From: Nitrospirota bacterium
Lineage (GTDB): Bacteria; Nitrospirota; JACRHL01
Direction: 5' to 3'
DNA length: 64,000 bases
NCBI GenBank assembly: GCA_029858285.1
Contig: JAOUFN010000003.1
Coordinates: 1 to 64,000 of the forward strand
Position numbers and translations under genes: made by a program. Of this stretch, positions 31,901 to 41,068 are shown one piece after another (positions within the stretch are counted from its first letter, which is position 1; every line of letters begins with the position of its first letter). Below the pieces are notes generated by a model. That model ran no database searches. It saw nothing but the letters and a program-made list of their open reading frames with translations, and had not been told where the DNA came from.

Positions 31901-32599
31901 ATGGCAGAACACGGTAATTTCAAATCGCGCAACTCCTTTCGTCACCGCCTGTCGGACGCCTGGTTCGACGCCGTCGCCCGGCTGGTCAGCCTGAAGGTCG
32001 CCCGCATCCGGCTGCGGCAGAAAACCTACCCCTGGTTTGTCCAGCACTACGGCAACTTCCGCTTCGGCGAGAAGTGGCGTGACGCCTCGGTCCGCGTGGT
32101 CGGCAACGAATCTGGGGTGATCTTCGGACAAGTCGCCCGCATGGTCCGGGACATCGAATCAACGTCCGGAACGCCTCCCCGGTCTGTCCTGCTGGCCGGT
32201 GAAAGCGCACGGGCCAAGGCCGTCTACGCCCGCCTCACCCCCACCCCGGAGTCATCCATCGTCACTGCGGGGCTGCATGACGACGCCGACTGCGGGTGGA
32301 ATTTCGAGAATCCGCCCCCTCCCTCCCTGAAGAGCGCGGACCTTATCGTGTCCCATGCCATTCTGGAGCATCTGATCGACCCCTATGGTCATGTACGCGA
32401 CCTGTCGAAACTCCTGAACCCGGGGGGACATCTGGTGCTTTATACCGTGGTTCCAGGCTTTCCGTACCACCGCCATCCGGTGGATTGCATGCGCTTCTTT
32501 CCCGACTGGTTCGAGGAGGTGGCTGACCGCCTCAAGCTCCGTGTGTCCGACCGTTTTCTGGGCGACGATCATATCGTGTATTGCCTGCGCAAACCGTAG
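31901..32599 (+). CDS. class I SAM-dependent methyltransferase-like protein
   Basis: KSADLIVSHAILEHLIDPYGHVRDLSKLLNPGGHLVLYTVVPG. Confidence 0.7.
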   Translation: MAEHGNFKSRNSFRHRLSDAWFDAVARLVSLKVARIRLRQKTYPWFVQHYGNFRFGEKWRDASVRVVGNESGVIFGQVARMVRDIESTSGTPPRSVLLAGESARAKAVYARLTPTPESSIVTAGLHDDADCGWNFENPPPPSLKSADLIVSHAILEHLIDPYGHVRDLSKLLNPGGHLVLYTVVPGFPYHRHPVDCMRFFPDWFEEVADRLKLRVSDRFLGDDHIVYCLRKP

Positions 32600-32640
32600 C
32601 GTTGGCCTGAATTTTCCGGGAGATTGGCCGCCCGGCTCGT

Positions 32641-33624
32641 CTACAGCTTCCCCTTGTCCGGCAATCCCCACCGCTGCGGTCGCCCTATCAGCCACCACGC
32701 CAGAAGATAGCCGTAATCCAGCAGCTTGGAGCGGATTTTGGGCACCAGTCCCAAGGTGAGGACGGTCAGCAACAAGTAAGACACCGTGTTGATCGCCAGC
32801 CTTGCAAAACGCACCACCCCAAGCCCCACCGCCACCCCAGGCCCGAATACCTTTTGGTAGAAACGCAGGCGCGAGCGCAGCATCTCTACCTGTGCCCCGC
32901 GCCGCACCCGTCTGGTGCTGCTGCCCATCAGATGCACTACCCGGGTGTCGCGGTCCAGCAGCGCCCGCCACCCGGCGCGGCGCAGGCGGATGCACCACTC
33001 CACATCCTCGAAGTAGAAGAAAAAGCCGCTGTCGATGCTGCCCGCCTGCTCCATGGCACTGCGCCGCGCCGCCAGACAGGCGCCGCTGATCCAGTCCACC
33101 GGAGTAAGGACTGTATCGGGCAAGGGGGGGCGGCCCTTCTGGAACAGGCGGATGCCCAGTTCCCCCCATATCGTGGGCTCGTCGCCAAAGGAGCGCTGGG
33201 TGTCGCCATGGGCCGACACCAGCCGGGGGCCGATCACCGCCGCGTCGGGGTGGGCGATGAACAGGACCTCAAAGCGATCCAGCAGTTCCGGCGGCACAAA
33301 GGCGTCGTTGTTCAGCACCAGCACGAAGGCGGAGCGGGATTCCGGCACCGCCCGGTTCACCGCCGCCGCATAGCCAAGGTTGCAGCCGTTCTCGATAATC
33401 ACCGCAGACGGGTGTGCTGCCCGTACCCGCGACAGGGAGTCATCACTGCTGCCGTTGTCCACCAGAAACACGCGGTCACGGGCCATGTCTGTGGCTTTGG
33501 ACAGCGCATCCAGCGTGCGCAGCAGGGTTTCGGCCCCATTGCGGTGGACGATGATCACGGCAAAGCGCTGTGCATCTGGACCTTTCGCTACGCCCCCTAT
33601 TTTTCCCGTGTTGCCGTCCGCCAT
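32641..33624 (-). CDS. glycosyltransferase family 2
   Basis: FAVIIVHRNGAETLLRTLDAL...VFLVDNGSSDDSL...FVLVLNNDAFVPPELL...GFFFYFEDVEWCIRLRRAGW. Confidence 0.9.
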   Translation of the reverse strand: MADGNTGKIGGVAKGPDAQRFAVIIVHRNGAETLLRTLDALSKATDMARDRVFLVDNGSSDDSLSRVRAAHPSAVIIENGCNLGYAAAVNRAVPESRSAFVLVLNNDAFVPPELLDRFEVLFIAHPDAAVIGPRLVSAHGDTQRSFGDEPTIWGELGIRLFQKGRPPLPDTVLTPVDWISGACLAARRSAMEQAGSIDSGFFFYFEDVEWCIRLRRAGWRALLDRDTRVVHLMGSSTRRVRRGAQVEMLRSRLRFYQKVFGPGVAVGLGVVRFARLAINTVSYLLLTVLTLGLVPKIRSKLLDYGYLLAWWLIGRPQRWGLPDKGKL

Positions 33625-33723
33625 CCAAACCTCCCGTTACCACGCCAGCCCACTTGGGGGATGGTGTATCATCATTCAGTTTTTTTTGCCCGCAATTTTT
33701 GGCAGATTTTTTTGAGGCCACCC

Positions 33724-34446
33724 ATGCCCCTGGTCGAAACTTTCCGCACCATCAGCCGCAACCTGCGCGCCCCGGCGCACCGCCGTCAGGCGTTTCATCG
33801 TCTGGAGCACCTGCACGCCGACCGTCCCTCGCTAGACGATCTGGTGCGGCAGGCCATCAAGCTGGGGACCCACGGCTGGTACCGGGTGCGTTCGCTGCAA
33901 ATTCCCTCGGAGATTCTCTCTCTGGCGCAGGCAGTGGAAGCCATCAAGCCACGAGTGATTCTGGAAATCGGCACCGCCCGTGGCGGCACCGCCCTGATCT
34001 GGGCCCATCTGGCCAGCCATAAACTCATTACCTGCGACCTGCTGGACAAGCGCGGCTTTGCCGATCTGGTGCGGGCGTTCCCGCCCCCAGGTTCCACCTG
34101 CAAGGTAGAGGTGCTGATCGGCGACTCCCACGCCCCGGACTTCATCCAGCGGGTCAAAAACGCCCTGCGCGGCGAACTGGTGGATTTTCTGTTCATCGAT
34201 GGCGACCATACCGAAGCAGGGGTGGGGCAGGATTTTGAAAACTACCGCGGGTTGGTGCGCCCCGGCGGGTTGATTGCCTTTCACGACATCGCCGAAAAAC
34301 AGCCTCTGGCCACCAATCAGGTGCAGCACTTCTGGAAACGCATCCGGGGTCAGCACGACGTCCGGGAATTCGTGGCGGACCGTGGTCAGTGCGGATTCGG
34401 CATCGGCGTGATCCGCACCCCCCTGCAGAACGCCGCCGGGGCCTGA
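33724..34446 (+). CDS. CmcI-like class I methyltransferase, paralog 2
   Basis: VILEIGTARGGTALIWAHLASHKLITCDL, VDFLFIDGDHTEAGVGQDFENYRGLVRPGGLIAFHDIAEKQ; similar to the 31149..31856 product throughout. Confidence 0.8.
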   Translation: MPLVETFRTISRNLRAPAHRRQAFHRLEHLHADRPSLDDLVRQAIKLGTHGWYRVRSLQIPSEILSLAQAVEAIKPRVILEIGTARGGTALIWAHLASHKLITCDLLDKRGFADLVRAFPPPGSTCKVEVLIGDSHAPDFIQRVKNALRGELVDFLFIDGDHTEAGVGQDFENYRGLVRPGGLIAFHDIAEKQPLATNQVQHFWKRIRGQHDVREFVADRGQCGFGIGVIRTPLQNAAGA

Positions 34447-34477
34447 ACCCGCCTGTGTGGGGGTTACCCCCACTGTT

Positions 34478-35584
34478 TCAGGCCGACAGCGCCCTCTCCA
34501 GTGTCTCCGCCAGCCGCGCCCGCACCATGTCGTTGCCGAAAAAACGCTCGTAAGCAGCGCGCGCTGCCTCCCCGCGCGCAGGCAGTGCGTCGGCCCGCCC
34601 GGCCCATCCGGCCACCGCTCGCGCCAGGGCCTCCGGATCGCCCGGAGGGATGAACGCCACGCCGCTGCCGGCTTCATCCATCCCGGCAACCAGTTCGGGG
34701 GGGTACGCGGGGGACTCGCGGGTGATCACCGGCCGCCCCGCAGCCAGCGCCTGATAGACCTTGTTGGGAATCACCCGTCCTGCCTTGGGACCCGGCCCGA
34801 AAACCCCCAGAAGGATGTCGGCACTGTGGATGCGGGCGGGTAAATCCGCGTACGGCACCCATGGCTCGAAGCGGACGTTGCCAAGCCCCTCGGCCCGCTG
34901 GCGGCACGGGGCCAGAAGCGGACCCTCCCCCACCAGACACCACTCCACCGGCGGCCCGCCGCAACCGGGGTAGGCGCGTGCCGCCTCGACGATCACCGTC
35001 GGCCCCTGCAGGCTGATGAAGCTGCCGTAGAACAGTACCCGGATCGGCCTTTTGGCCGGTGGCGTCACCGGGACCGGGGAAAACAGGGGCTCCTCCGCCC
35101 CCACCGGCACCACCGTCACGCGCTCCGGCCGGGCGCCGAGGGTGGCGGTGAAAAAATCCCGGTGCTGCTCCGTGTCCGCCACCAGCAGATCGGCCTGACC
35201 GAACAGGTCGCATTCCCACTCCAGCAGACGGCGGGCGTCCGCGCTGCCCTCGGGAAATTTGTTTTTCTCAAAAATCTGTTTGTCGTAGGCGCTGATGAGC
35301 GGGTCAAATACGATTCTGATGCCTTGGCGCCGCGCCCAGCCGAGGGCGGCGGGCATGTCGCGTTGGCGGAAGCAGGGCACCCACACCAGGTCGGGTTTCT
35401 GGTCACCCGTCCCCACGCCGCCCAGAGTGGCCTCCAGATAGCCCAGACGGCTGACTTTTGGCTGAAAATCCCGCACCGTCCAGCCGAGGGCCTGAAATTG
35501 CTGGCGAAGGATGCGGTTGCGTGAATAGTCGGGGTCAAAACGGCCCCACCACAATACGCTGCGCGCGGCCTTCTTGCTGCTCAC
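34478..35584 (-). CDS. glycosyltransferase (GT4-like)
   Basis: PIRVLFYGSFISLQGPTVIVEAAR...FEPWVPYADLPARIHSADILLGVFGPG...VIPNKVYQALAAGRPVITRESPA; GTG start overlaps upstream stop (GTGA). Confidence 0.8.
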   Translation of the reverse strand: MSSKKAARSVLWWGRFDPDYSRNRILRQQFQALGWTVRDFQPKVSRLGYLEATLGGVGTGDQKPDLVWVPCFRQRDMPAALGWARRQGIRIVFDPLISAYDKQIFEKNKFPEGSADARRLLEWECDLFGQADLLVADTEQHRDFFTATLGARPERVTVVPVGAEEPLFSPVPVTPPAKRPIRVLFYGSFISLQGPTVIVEAARAYPGCGGPPVEWCLVGEGPLLAPCRQRAEGLGNVRFEPWVPYADLPARIHSADILLGVFGPGPKAGRVIPNKVYQALAAGRPVITRESPAYPPELVAGMDEAGSGVAFIPPGDPEALARAVAGWAGRADALPARGEAARAAYERFFGNDMVRARLAETLERALSA

Positions 35585-36381
35585 TCGTCCCCCTTCCCGT
35601 TCCGCTGGTCGGCCTGAAAAAATTTCTCCCGCGCCTTGGCCAGCCGGATGAACCGCTGGAACGCGTACATGTAGCTGATGACGATGCCGTCGATGCCGTT
35701 GACGAACTCGCGACGCAGCAGCCACTGCTTGAAGAACGACAGCACCGGCACCACCACGATCTCCAGCCCCGTCGGCCCGCGCCTGCGTCGGCGAAACAGA
35801 TCTTCGGCCTGGGCACTGGAGTAGCTGTTGACCTTTTCCACATGGTGCGCCAACGAGCGGAACGAACGGTGGACAACCATGCCCTTGAGGGTACCAACCA
35901 GGCCTTCCCGCACCACCACCGAGTCATGCACAGTGCTGTCCTTGAACCCGGCCTGGCTCTTGCGGTAGAGGCGAACCGGATTCTGGGTGGAGGTCCAGGG
36001 GTGGCCACGCTTCTGGAAGGTATGCAGAGGCAGGATGCGCAGGCGCCAGGCGCTGTGGGTGGCGGGGCCAGTGAGGGCGGCACGGATGGAGCGGGCCAAT
36101 TCCGGACTGACCTCCTCGTCCGCATCCAGATTGAGCAGCCAATCGTTGCGCGTGAGCGTCTCGCCGAACACCTTTTGCGGGCCGTAGCCGCGCCATTTGT
36201 GGAACACCACCCGCGCCCCCAACGACTCGGCAATTTTTGCCGTGTCGTCGCTGCTGCCGGAGTCGATGACGATCACCTCGTCGGCCCAGTCACGCACGCT
36301 CTTCAGTGTGAACGGGATGCGGTCCGCCTCGTTCCTGGCGATGACAAAAACCGACAGGGGCAGGCGGGAATCAGTAGACAT
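35581..36381 (-). CDS. glycosyltransferase family 2 (WaaE/LPS-core-type)
   Basis: LSVFVIARNEADRIPFTLKSVRDWADEVIVIDSGSSDDTAKIAESLGARVVFHKWRGYGPQK...WLLNLDADEEVSPEL. Confidence 0.88.
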   Translation of the reverse strand: MSTDSRLPLSVFVIARNEADRIPFTLKSVRDWADEVIVIDSGSSDDTAKIAESLGARVVFHKWRGYGPQKVFGETLTRNDWLLNLDADEEVSPELARSIRAALTGPATHSAWRLRILPLHTFQKRGHPWTSTQNPVRLYRKSQAGFKDSTVHDSVVVREGLVGTLKGMVVHRSFRSLAHHVEKVNSYSSAQAEDLFRRRRRGPTGLEIVVVPVLSFFKQWLLRREFVNGIDGIVISYMYAFQRFIRLAKAREKFFQADQRNGKGDE

Positions 36382-37585
36382 GACCAGTGGCTGCGTGGTG
36401 GGAGGGAGAATGGTCGATGCTGGCCTGGTGGCGGATTTCTTGACGGATTTCCTGATGGATTTCCCTACGGGCTTCCGGAAAGACATCCCGGCAGACTTCA
36501 TGGTAGACACCAAGGGTCTCATCCACCATGTGGTCCACCGTGAAAGGGTGATGGGGGCTCACCCGGGGCGGAGATTTGTACCACCGCCGCAGCAGTCGGC
36601 ACAGGGCATCGGTGTCCCGCAGGGGAACCTTTCCGGAGGGCAGCAACACGTCGAGAATTTCGTGCACGCCGCCGTGGTCGTACCCGGCGGTGGGGATGCC
36701 CAGGGACAGGGCCTCCACCGTGGTGCGCCCAAATGCTTCCGGATCGGTGGAAAGAGACAGGACCACGCCGGACACGGCCAGAATTTCGCGCAAATCCCCC
36801 CGGTGGCCGGTCATGGTGATGTGGCCGGACATCCCCGCCCGGACAATCTCCCGCGCCACCTCGTCGGCGTAGTCCTGGCGGCGGGGGTGGGGGCCGCCCA
36901 CAATCAGGCCGTGAATGGGCAGCCCATCCCGCACCAGCGCGGCGACAACACGGATGAACTCCATCTGCCCCTTCCAGCGCGATAACCGTGCCGGGAGCGT
37001 GACCACAAATTTTTCCGCCAACTCTGGGTACTGCCCGCGCCAGCGCCGTTGCCATTCGGCGTCGGGCTTCCAGCCATAGGGATAACGCTCCCGATGCACC
37101 CCCCGGTGGATCACCCGCAGACGCGCCGGATCGGCCCCCAGTTTTTGCACGGCGTAGTCCCCCACCGTGGCGCTGACGGCAATCACCCGCTCTCCCCGGG
37201 TCATCACCCGGGAGTAAAAATTCGGTGTGTAAAAGCCATGCACGGTGGTGACCAGCGGCACCCCGGCGCGGCGGGCCGCCAACAGGGCAATCCACGCCGG
37301 TACCCGGGAACGGGCGTGGATCACGTCGGGCTGTTCCTGCTGGAGAACGGCCAGTACGCGGGGCACCATGGCCAAGGCGGTCGCCGGGTTTTTGCTGTGT
37401 ACCGGCAGGGTGATGTGGCGCGTGCCCTCCGCCTCCAGTTGTGGAACTTTTGTCCCCCCGGCAGAGATCACCAGGGAGTGGTGACCGCGCTGAACGTAGC
37501 CACGGGCGGAATCCAGCACCCCCTGCTCCACGCCGCCCACGTTCAATTCGGGGAGCATTTGCAGGATGGTCAACCGGTGGTTCAT
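36371..37585 (-). CDS. glycosyltransferase family 4
   Basis: LTILQMLPELNVGGVEQGVLDSARGYVQRGHHSLVIS...ARLSRWKGQMEFIRVVAAL...LSTDPEAFGRTTVEALSLGIPTAGYDHGGVHEIL. Confidence 0.9.
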   Translation of the reverse strand: MNHRLTILQMLPELNVGGVEQGVLDSARGYVQRGHHSLVISAGGTKVPQLEAEGTRHITLPVHSKNPATALAMVPRVLAVLQQEQPDVIHARSRVPAWIALLAARRAGVPLVTTVHGFYTPNFYSRVMTRGERVIAVSATVGDYAVQKLGADPARLRVIHRGVHRERYPYGWKPDAEWQRRWRGQYPELAEKFVVTLPARLSRWKGQMEFIRVVAALVRDGLPIHGLIVGGPHPRRQDYADEVAREIVRAGMSGHITMTGHRGDLREILAVSGVVLSLSTDPEAFGRTTVEALSLGIPTAGYDHGGVHEILDVLLPSGKVPLRDTDALCRLLRRWYKSPPRVSPHHPFTVDHMVDETLGVYHEVCRDVFPEARREIHQEIRQEIRHQASIDHSPSHHAATGHVY

Positions 37586-37610
37586 GGAGGGCGGGACCGC
37601 AGGCAGGGGG

Positions 37611-38381
37611 TTAGCCCTTGTCCGGGGTGTGGGAGTTCGCTGCGCTGATATCCGGGGCTCCCGTGTCTGCGGCACCGGCATCTGGCGTGCCAGCAACCGG
37701 GTCGCCTCCGGACTGTTGCATGGCCTGACGCGTCCGGCGCGAGCGGGTCGCCGTGCGGGCGCCGCGAAACACCAGGTATCCCACCAGAACCAGCGCGCTA
37801 CCAACGCGAAAGGCGGTTTCGGGAATCCAGTGCAGGTACAGATAAAAGGCGGCGAGCATGGCCAGCGTGCCCAAGGCGCCGTTGTACTCCTTGTTGAACA
37901 GGCTCTGTTCCAGGGAGTAGACCGCGCTGCCGCCCTCCATGCCCACTCGGCCGCGCCACGGGATCAAGGCCGGGACGCGGCGGCAATACTCCCGGTAAGT
38001 CTCGCCGAACAGCTCGGTGAGCATGGCGGTTTCGGAACGAATGGTACGCACATAGATGACCGACGTGCCCACCACCGCCGGGATGATGTACCACGGATTG
38101 CCATTCAACAGCAGGAACGCCACCATGATCAGAAAACTACCGAAGTAGAGCGGGTTGCGCACCCAGGCATAGGGGCCGCCGGTGGCCAGTTCGCGGTTCT
38201 TGGAGATGATTCCCGCCGCCCAGAAACGCACCACCGCGCCGGCTACCGCCAGCAGGGCGGCCACGCCGAACACCACGGGCAGTGGTTTTACCGCCATCAC
38301 GAAGCCTATCCCCCCCACCAGTGCGCCGATACCGGTGCGGCTAACCAGACGGGTATCCTGCAACCAAAGGGGGAGGTTCAT
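37611..38381 (-). CDS. isoprenylcysteine carboxyl methyltransferase / phospholipid methyltransferase-like integral membrane protein
   Basis: ELATGGPYAWVRNPLYFGSFLIMVAF...FGETYREYCRRVPALIPW; several TM segments. Confidence 0.8.
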   Translation of the reverse strand: MNLPLWLQDTRLVSRTGIGALVGGIGFVMAVKPLPVVFGVAALLAVAGAVVRFWAAGIISKNRELATGGPYAWVRNPLYFGSFLIMVAFLLLNGNPWYIIPAVVGTSVIYVRTIRSETAMLTELFGETYREYCRRVPALIPWRGRVGMEGGSAVYSLEQSLFNKEYNGALGTLAMLAAFYLYLHWIPETAFRVGSALVLVGYLVFRGARTATRSRRTRQAMQQSGGDPVAGTPDAGAADTGAPDISAANSHTPDKG

Positions 38382-38589
38382 CCCCTGTCCAACCTTGTTC
38401 ACGCGCTGCTCCCGACTCTCCTGAGACCTTCGGTGGCCTGGCTCACCGGCTTTCTGCCTGGCATGTTCGCCAACTCCATTGCCGCTTTTCTACATGTGCC
38501 GCGTCGGGCTCCCGCCGACGCGGCACATTGTAACGGCAAACACCGGCCGCCGGGTGAATGCCCGCCCAGAACGATGGCTCCCCGCCCCG

Positions 38590-39747
38590 TCACCCGCTGC
38601 CGGAACGGCGGCGATAACGTTCCCGCGCCGTCTCCATCAAAAAGGTGAGCCAGGCGTCGCCGTCGCGCGGGGCGCGCCCGCCGGGCGACACCGGGGGCTC
38701 CAACTGCAAGCCGATACGCACCGCCGCCAAGGGCAATGGCCCCGGCCACACCGGGGCGACCTTCACCCAGTCTTTTTCAGTGGTCAGTACCGCTTCCGCC
38801 CCGGCGCGTCCGGCCCGCCAGGCCAGATCGGCAAGCCGCGCCGATGTGTAGTTCGCATGGTCAGGCAGGGCAGTCATCCCCAGCAACCGCACCTCCGGCA
38901 TCTGCTCCAGCGTGGCGCGAAAACGTTCCGGCACGCCGATGCCGCAAAACGCCGTCACCGGCGTGCCCGGCGCCAGTTCCAAAGGGGTGCTATCGGCGGT
39001 GTGGATTCCCTCGACCACTGTGCGCGCCACCAGCAACGGCGCACCGGAAGTCTGTGCGGACAGGTCCTTGAGCAAAGGTGGGCCGCTGTCCGGAGCGTCT
39101 CCGGTCAGGCGCACCACCAGCAGGTCGGCGCGCTCCAGTGCGGTTGGCAGTTCGCGCAGGGGGCCACGGGGCAGGCGGTGGCCGTTGCCGAAAGGCACGC
39201 CGGCGTCCACCAGCACCACATCCGCATCCCGGCGCAGGGACAGGTGCTGAAAGCCGTCGTCCAGCAGCAGCACATCCACCACGCAGTGCTTCAGCAACAG
39301 GCGCCCGGCCTCTACCCGGCGCGCGCCCACCGCCACCGGCACGGCGGGAAGTCGCTGTGCCATCAGCACCGGCTCGTCCCCGGCCTGGGCGGGGGACGCC
39401 AGCACCCGTTCACCATCGGAGACCAGCAGGGCGTGACCACCTTTTTTTACATTGCTGCCGCCGTATCCCCGGGACAGGATACCGGGGTGATACCCCTTGG
39501 CGCGCAGTCTTTCCGCCAGGTGAATTACCAGGGGCGTTTTTCCGGTCCCTCCCACCACCAGATTGCCCACGGAGATCACCGGCACCGGCAGTTCTTCGGT
39601 GCGCATCCAGCCGCGGCTGTAGGCCCGCGCGCGCAGGTCCATCGTCGCGCCGTAGGCTGCTTCCAGCACCGACAGGGGCCACAACAGCAGTTCTGTGGCG
39701 CGCCTGGAGGGGCGGGACCATATCCAGTGCAACCAGGGGGGAATCAC
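38590..39747 (-). CDS. lpxK: tetraacyldisaccharide 4'-kinase
   Basis: VPVISVGNLVVGGTGKTPLVIHLAERLRAKGYHPGILSRGYGG; DVLLLDDGFQHLSLRRDADVVLVDA. Confidence 0.95.
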   Translation of the reverse strand: MIPPWLHWIWSRPSRRATELLLWPLSVLEAAYGATMDLRARAYSRGWMRTEELPVPVISVGNLVVGGTGKTPLVIHLAERLRAKGYHPGILSRGYGGSNVKKGGHALLVSDGERVLASPAQAGDEPVLMAQRLPAVPVAVGARRVEAGRLLLKHCVVDVLLLDDGFQHLSLRRDADVVLVDAGVPFGNGHRLPRGPLRELPTALERADLLVVRLTGDAPDSGPPLLKDLSAQTSGAPLLVARTVVEGIHTADSTPLELAPGTPVTAFCGIGVPERFRATLEQMPEVRLLGMTALPDHANYTSARLADLAWRAGRAGAEAVLTTEKDWVKVAPVWPGPLPLAAVRIGLQLEPPVSPGGRAPRDGDAWLTFLMETARERYRRRSGSG

Positions 39748-41060
39748 GACAACTTCAGAACCTCCGACACCGAATCCAGAATCCGCTCCACTGCCCCCCG
39801 GTGAGCCGCGTACACCGCTTTGCCCGCCTCTCCCATGCGCGCCCGCAGGGCGGGGTCGGCAAGCAGCTTTTCCAGACTGGCTTCCAGATCATTTTCCAGG
39901 CTGCCTTCCGGTTTTTTTGCCTCCGCCACCCGCATGGCGGCCCCCGCGCCCTCGAGTGCGCGGCACGGCTGGGCAAAATTGTGCACATGCGGCCCGTAGA
40001 TCACGGGAACCCCGCAGGCGGCGGCCTCCAGAGGATTATGCCCCCCCACAGGCACGAGACTGCCGCCGATCAGGGCCACCGTCGCCAGATGGTAGTGAAG
40101 CGCCAACTCCCCCACCGTGTCCAGCAGCATCACGGGCGGCAACGGCGCGTCCGGGTAGTCCCGTGCCAATGATTTGCGCCCGGCGACAATGCCAAGGCGC
40201 GCCAAGTCTGCCACCACTCCCGCAGCCCGGTGCGGATGGCGCAGCGCCAGCACCAGACGCAGATGGGGAAAACGGGTGGTTAACCGTTTCCAGACGCGGG
40301 CGATAGCAACCTCTTCCCCCTCGTGGGTACTGCCCGCCAGCAGCACCTGGGAAGTGATGTCGGACAGGCCCAATGCGGCGCGGCAGTCGGCCAGTTGCGC
40401 AGCGTCCGCCGGGGGTACCGGCTGGTCGTACTTGAGGTTGCCCGCCACTGTCACCCGTCCCGCCGGGGCGCCCAGCGCCCGCACCCGTTCGGCGTCGGCG
40501 TCGGTCTGCATCAAAAAACCACCGATGGCTTGGAACGCCTCGCGGAACAGGGCGGAAAATCGCCGATAGCGCGGAAAGGAGCGATCGGAAATGCGCCCGT
40601 TGACCAGTAACACCGGCACCCCGCGCCGCGCCAGAACCGACAGCAGGTTGGGCCACAATTCGGTTTCCATCAGCAGAAGCAAATCGGGGCGGATGCGCGA
40701 CACGGCACGGGCGGCAATCCACGGGTAGTCGTAGGGGGCGTAACTCACCCGGTCGCACACGCCGGACAGCCGGTCCACCGCCATGCTGCGCCCTGTGGGG
40801 GTGCCACAGGTGACCAGCAAATATGCGTGGGGAAAGGTGGCGCGCAGAGCGCGGGCGAGGGGGACAGTGGAAATCACCTCCCCCACCGACACGGCGTGCA
40901 GCCAGATCACCGGTTTTTTTCCCGTCGGGGAGGGGGCCATGCGGGCAATGCGCTCTCCCAGGTGGGGGCGGTACTCCGGGCGCGATAGCACGCGCACCAC
41001 CAACGCCACCACCAAGCCCGGCAGAGCCAGGCCAAGGGCCAGGTTGTAGAGGGCGCGCAT
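39744..41060 (-). CDS. waaA: 3-deoxy-D-manno-octulosonic acid (Kdo) transferase
   Basis: VIWLHAVSVGEV, LLLMETELWPNLLSVLARRGVPVLLVNGRISDRSFPRY, LIGGSLVPVGGHNPLEAAACGVPVIYGPH. Confidence 0.95.
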   Translation of the reverse strand: MRALYNLALGLALPGLVVALVVRVLSRPEYRPHLGERIARMAPSPTGKKPVIWLHAVSVGEVISTVPLARALRATFPHAYLLVTCGTPTGRSMAVDRLSGVCDRVSYAPYDYPWIAARAVSRIRPDLLLLMETELWPNLLSVLARRGVPVLLVNGRISDRSFPRYRRFSALFREAFQAIGGFLMQTDADAERVRALGAPAGRVTVAGNLKYDQPVPPADAAQLADCRAALGLSDITSQVLLAGSTHEGEEVAIARVWKRLTTRFPHLRLVLALRHPHRAAGVVADLARLGIVAGRKSLARDYPDAPLPPVMLLDTVGELALHYHLATVALIGGSLVPVGGHNPLEAAACGVPVIYGPHVHNFAQPCRALEGAGAAMRVAEAKKPEGSLENDLEASLEKLLADPALRARMGEAGKAVYAAHRGAVERILDSVSEVLKLS

Positions 41061-41068
41061 GGGCCCCC

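Noticed and set aside
36382-36522. Basic N-terminal extension MRPLVSTMKSAGMSFRKPVGKSIRKSVKKSATRPAST on the GT2 ORF
   Set aside because: It overlaps the end of the upstream GT4 in another frame; the natural GT2 start is MSTDSRLPLSVFVIARNE at 36381, so this is probably untranslated 12-bp-repeat sequence.
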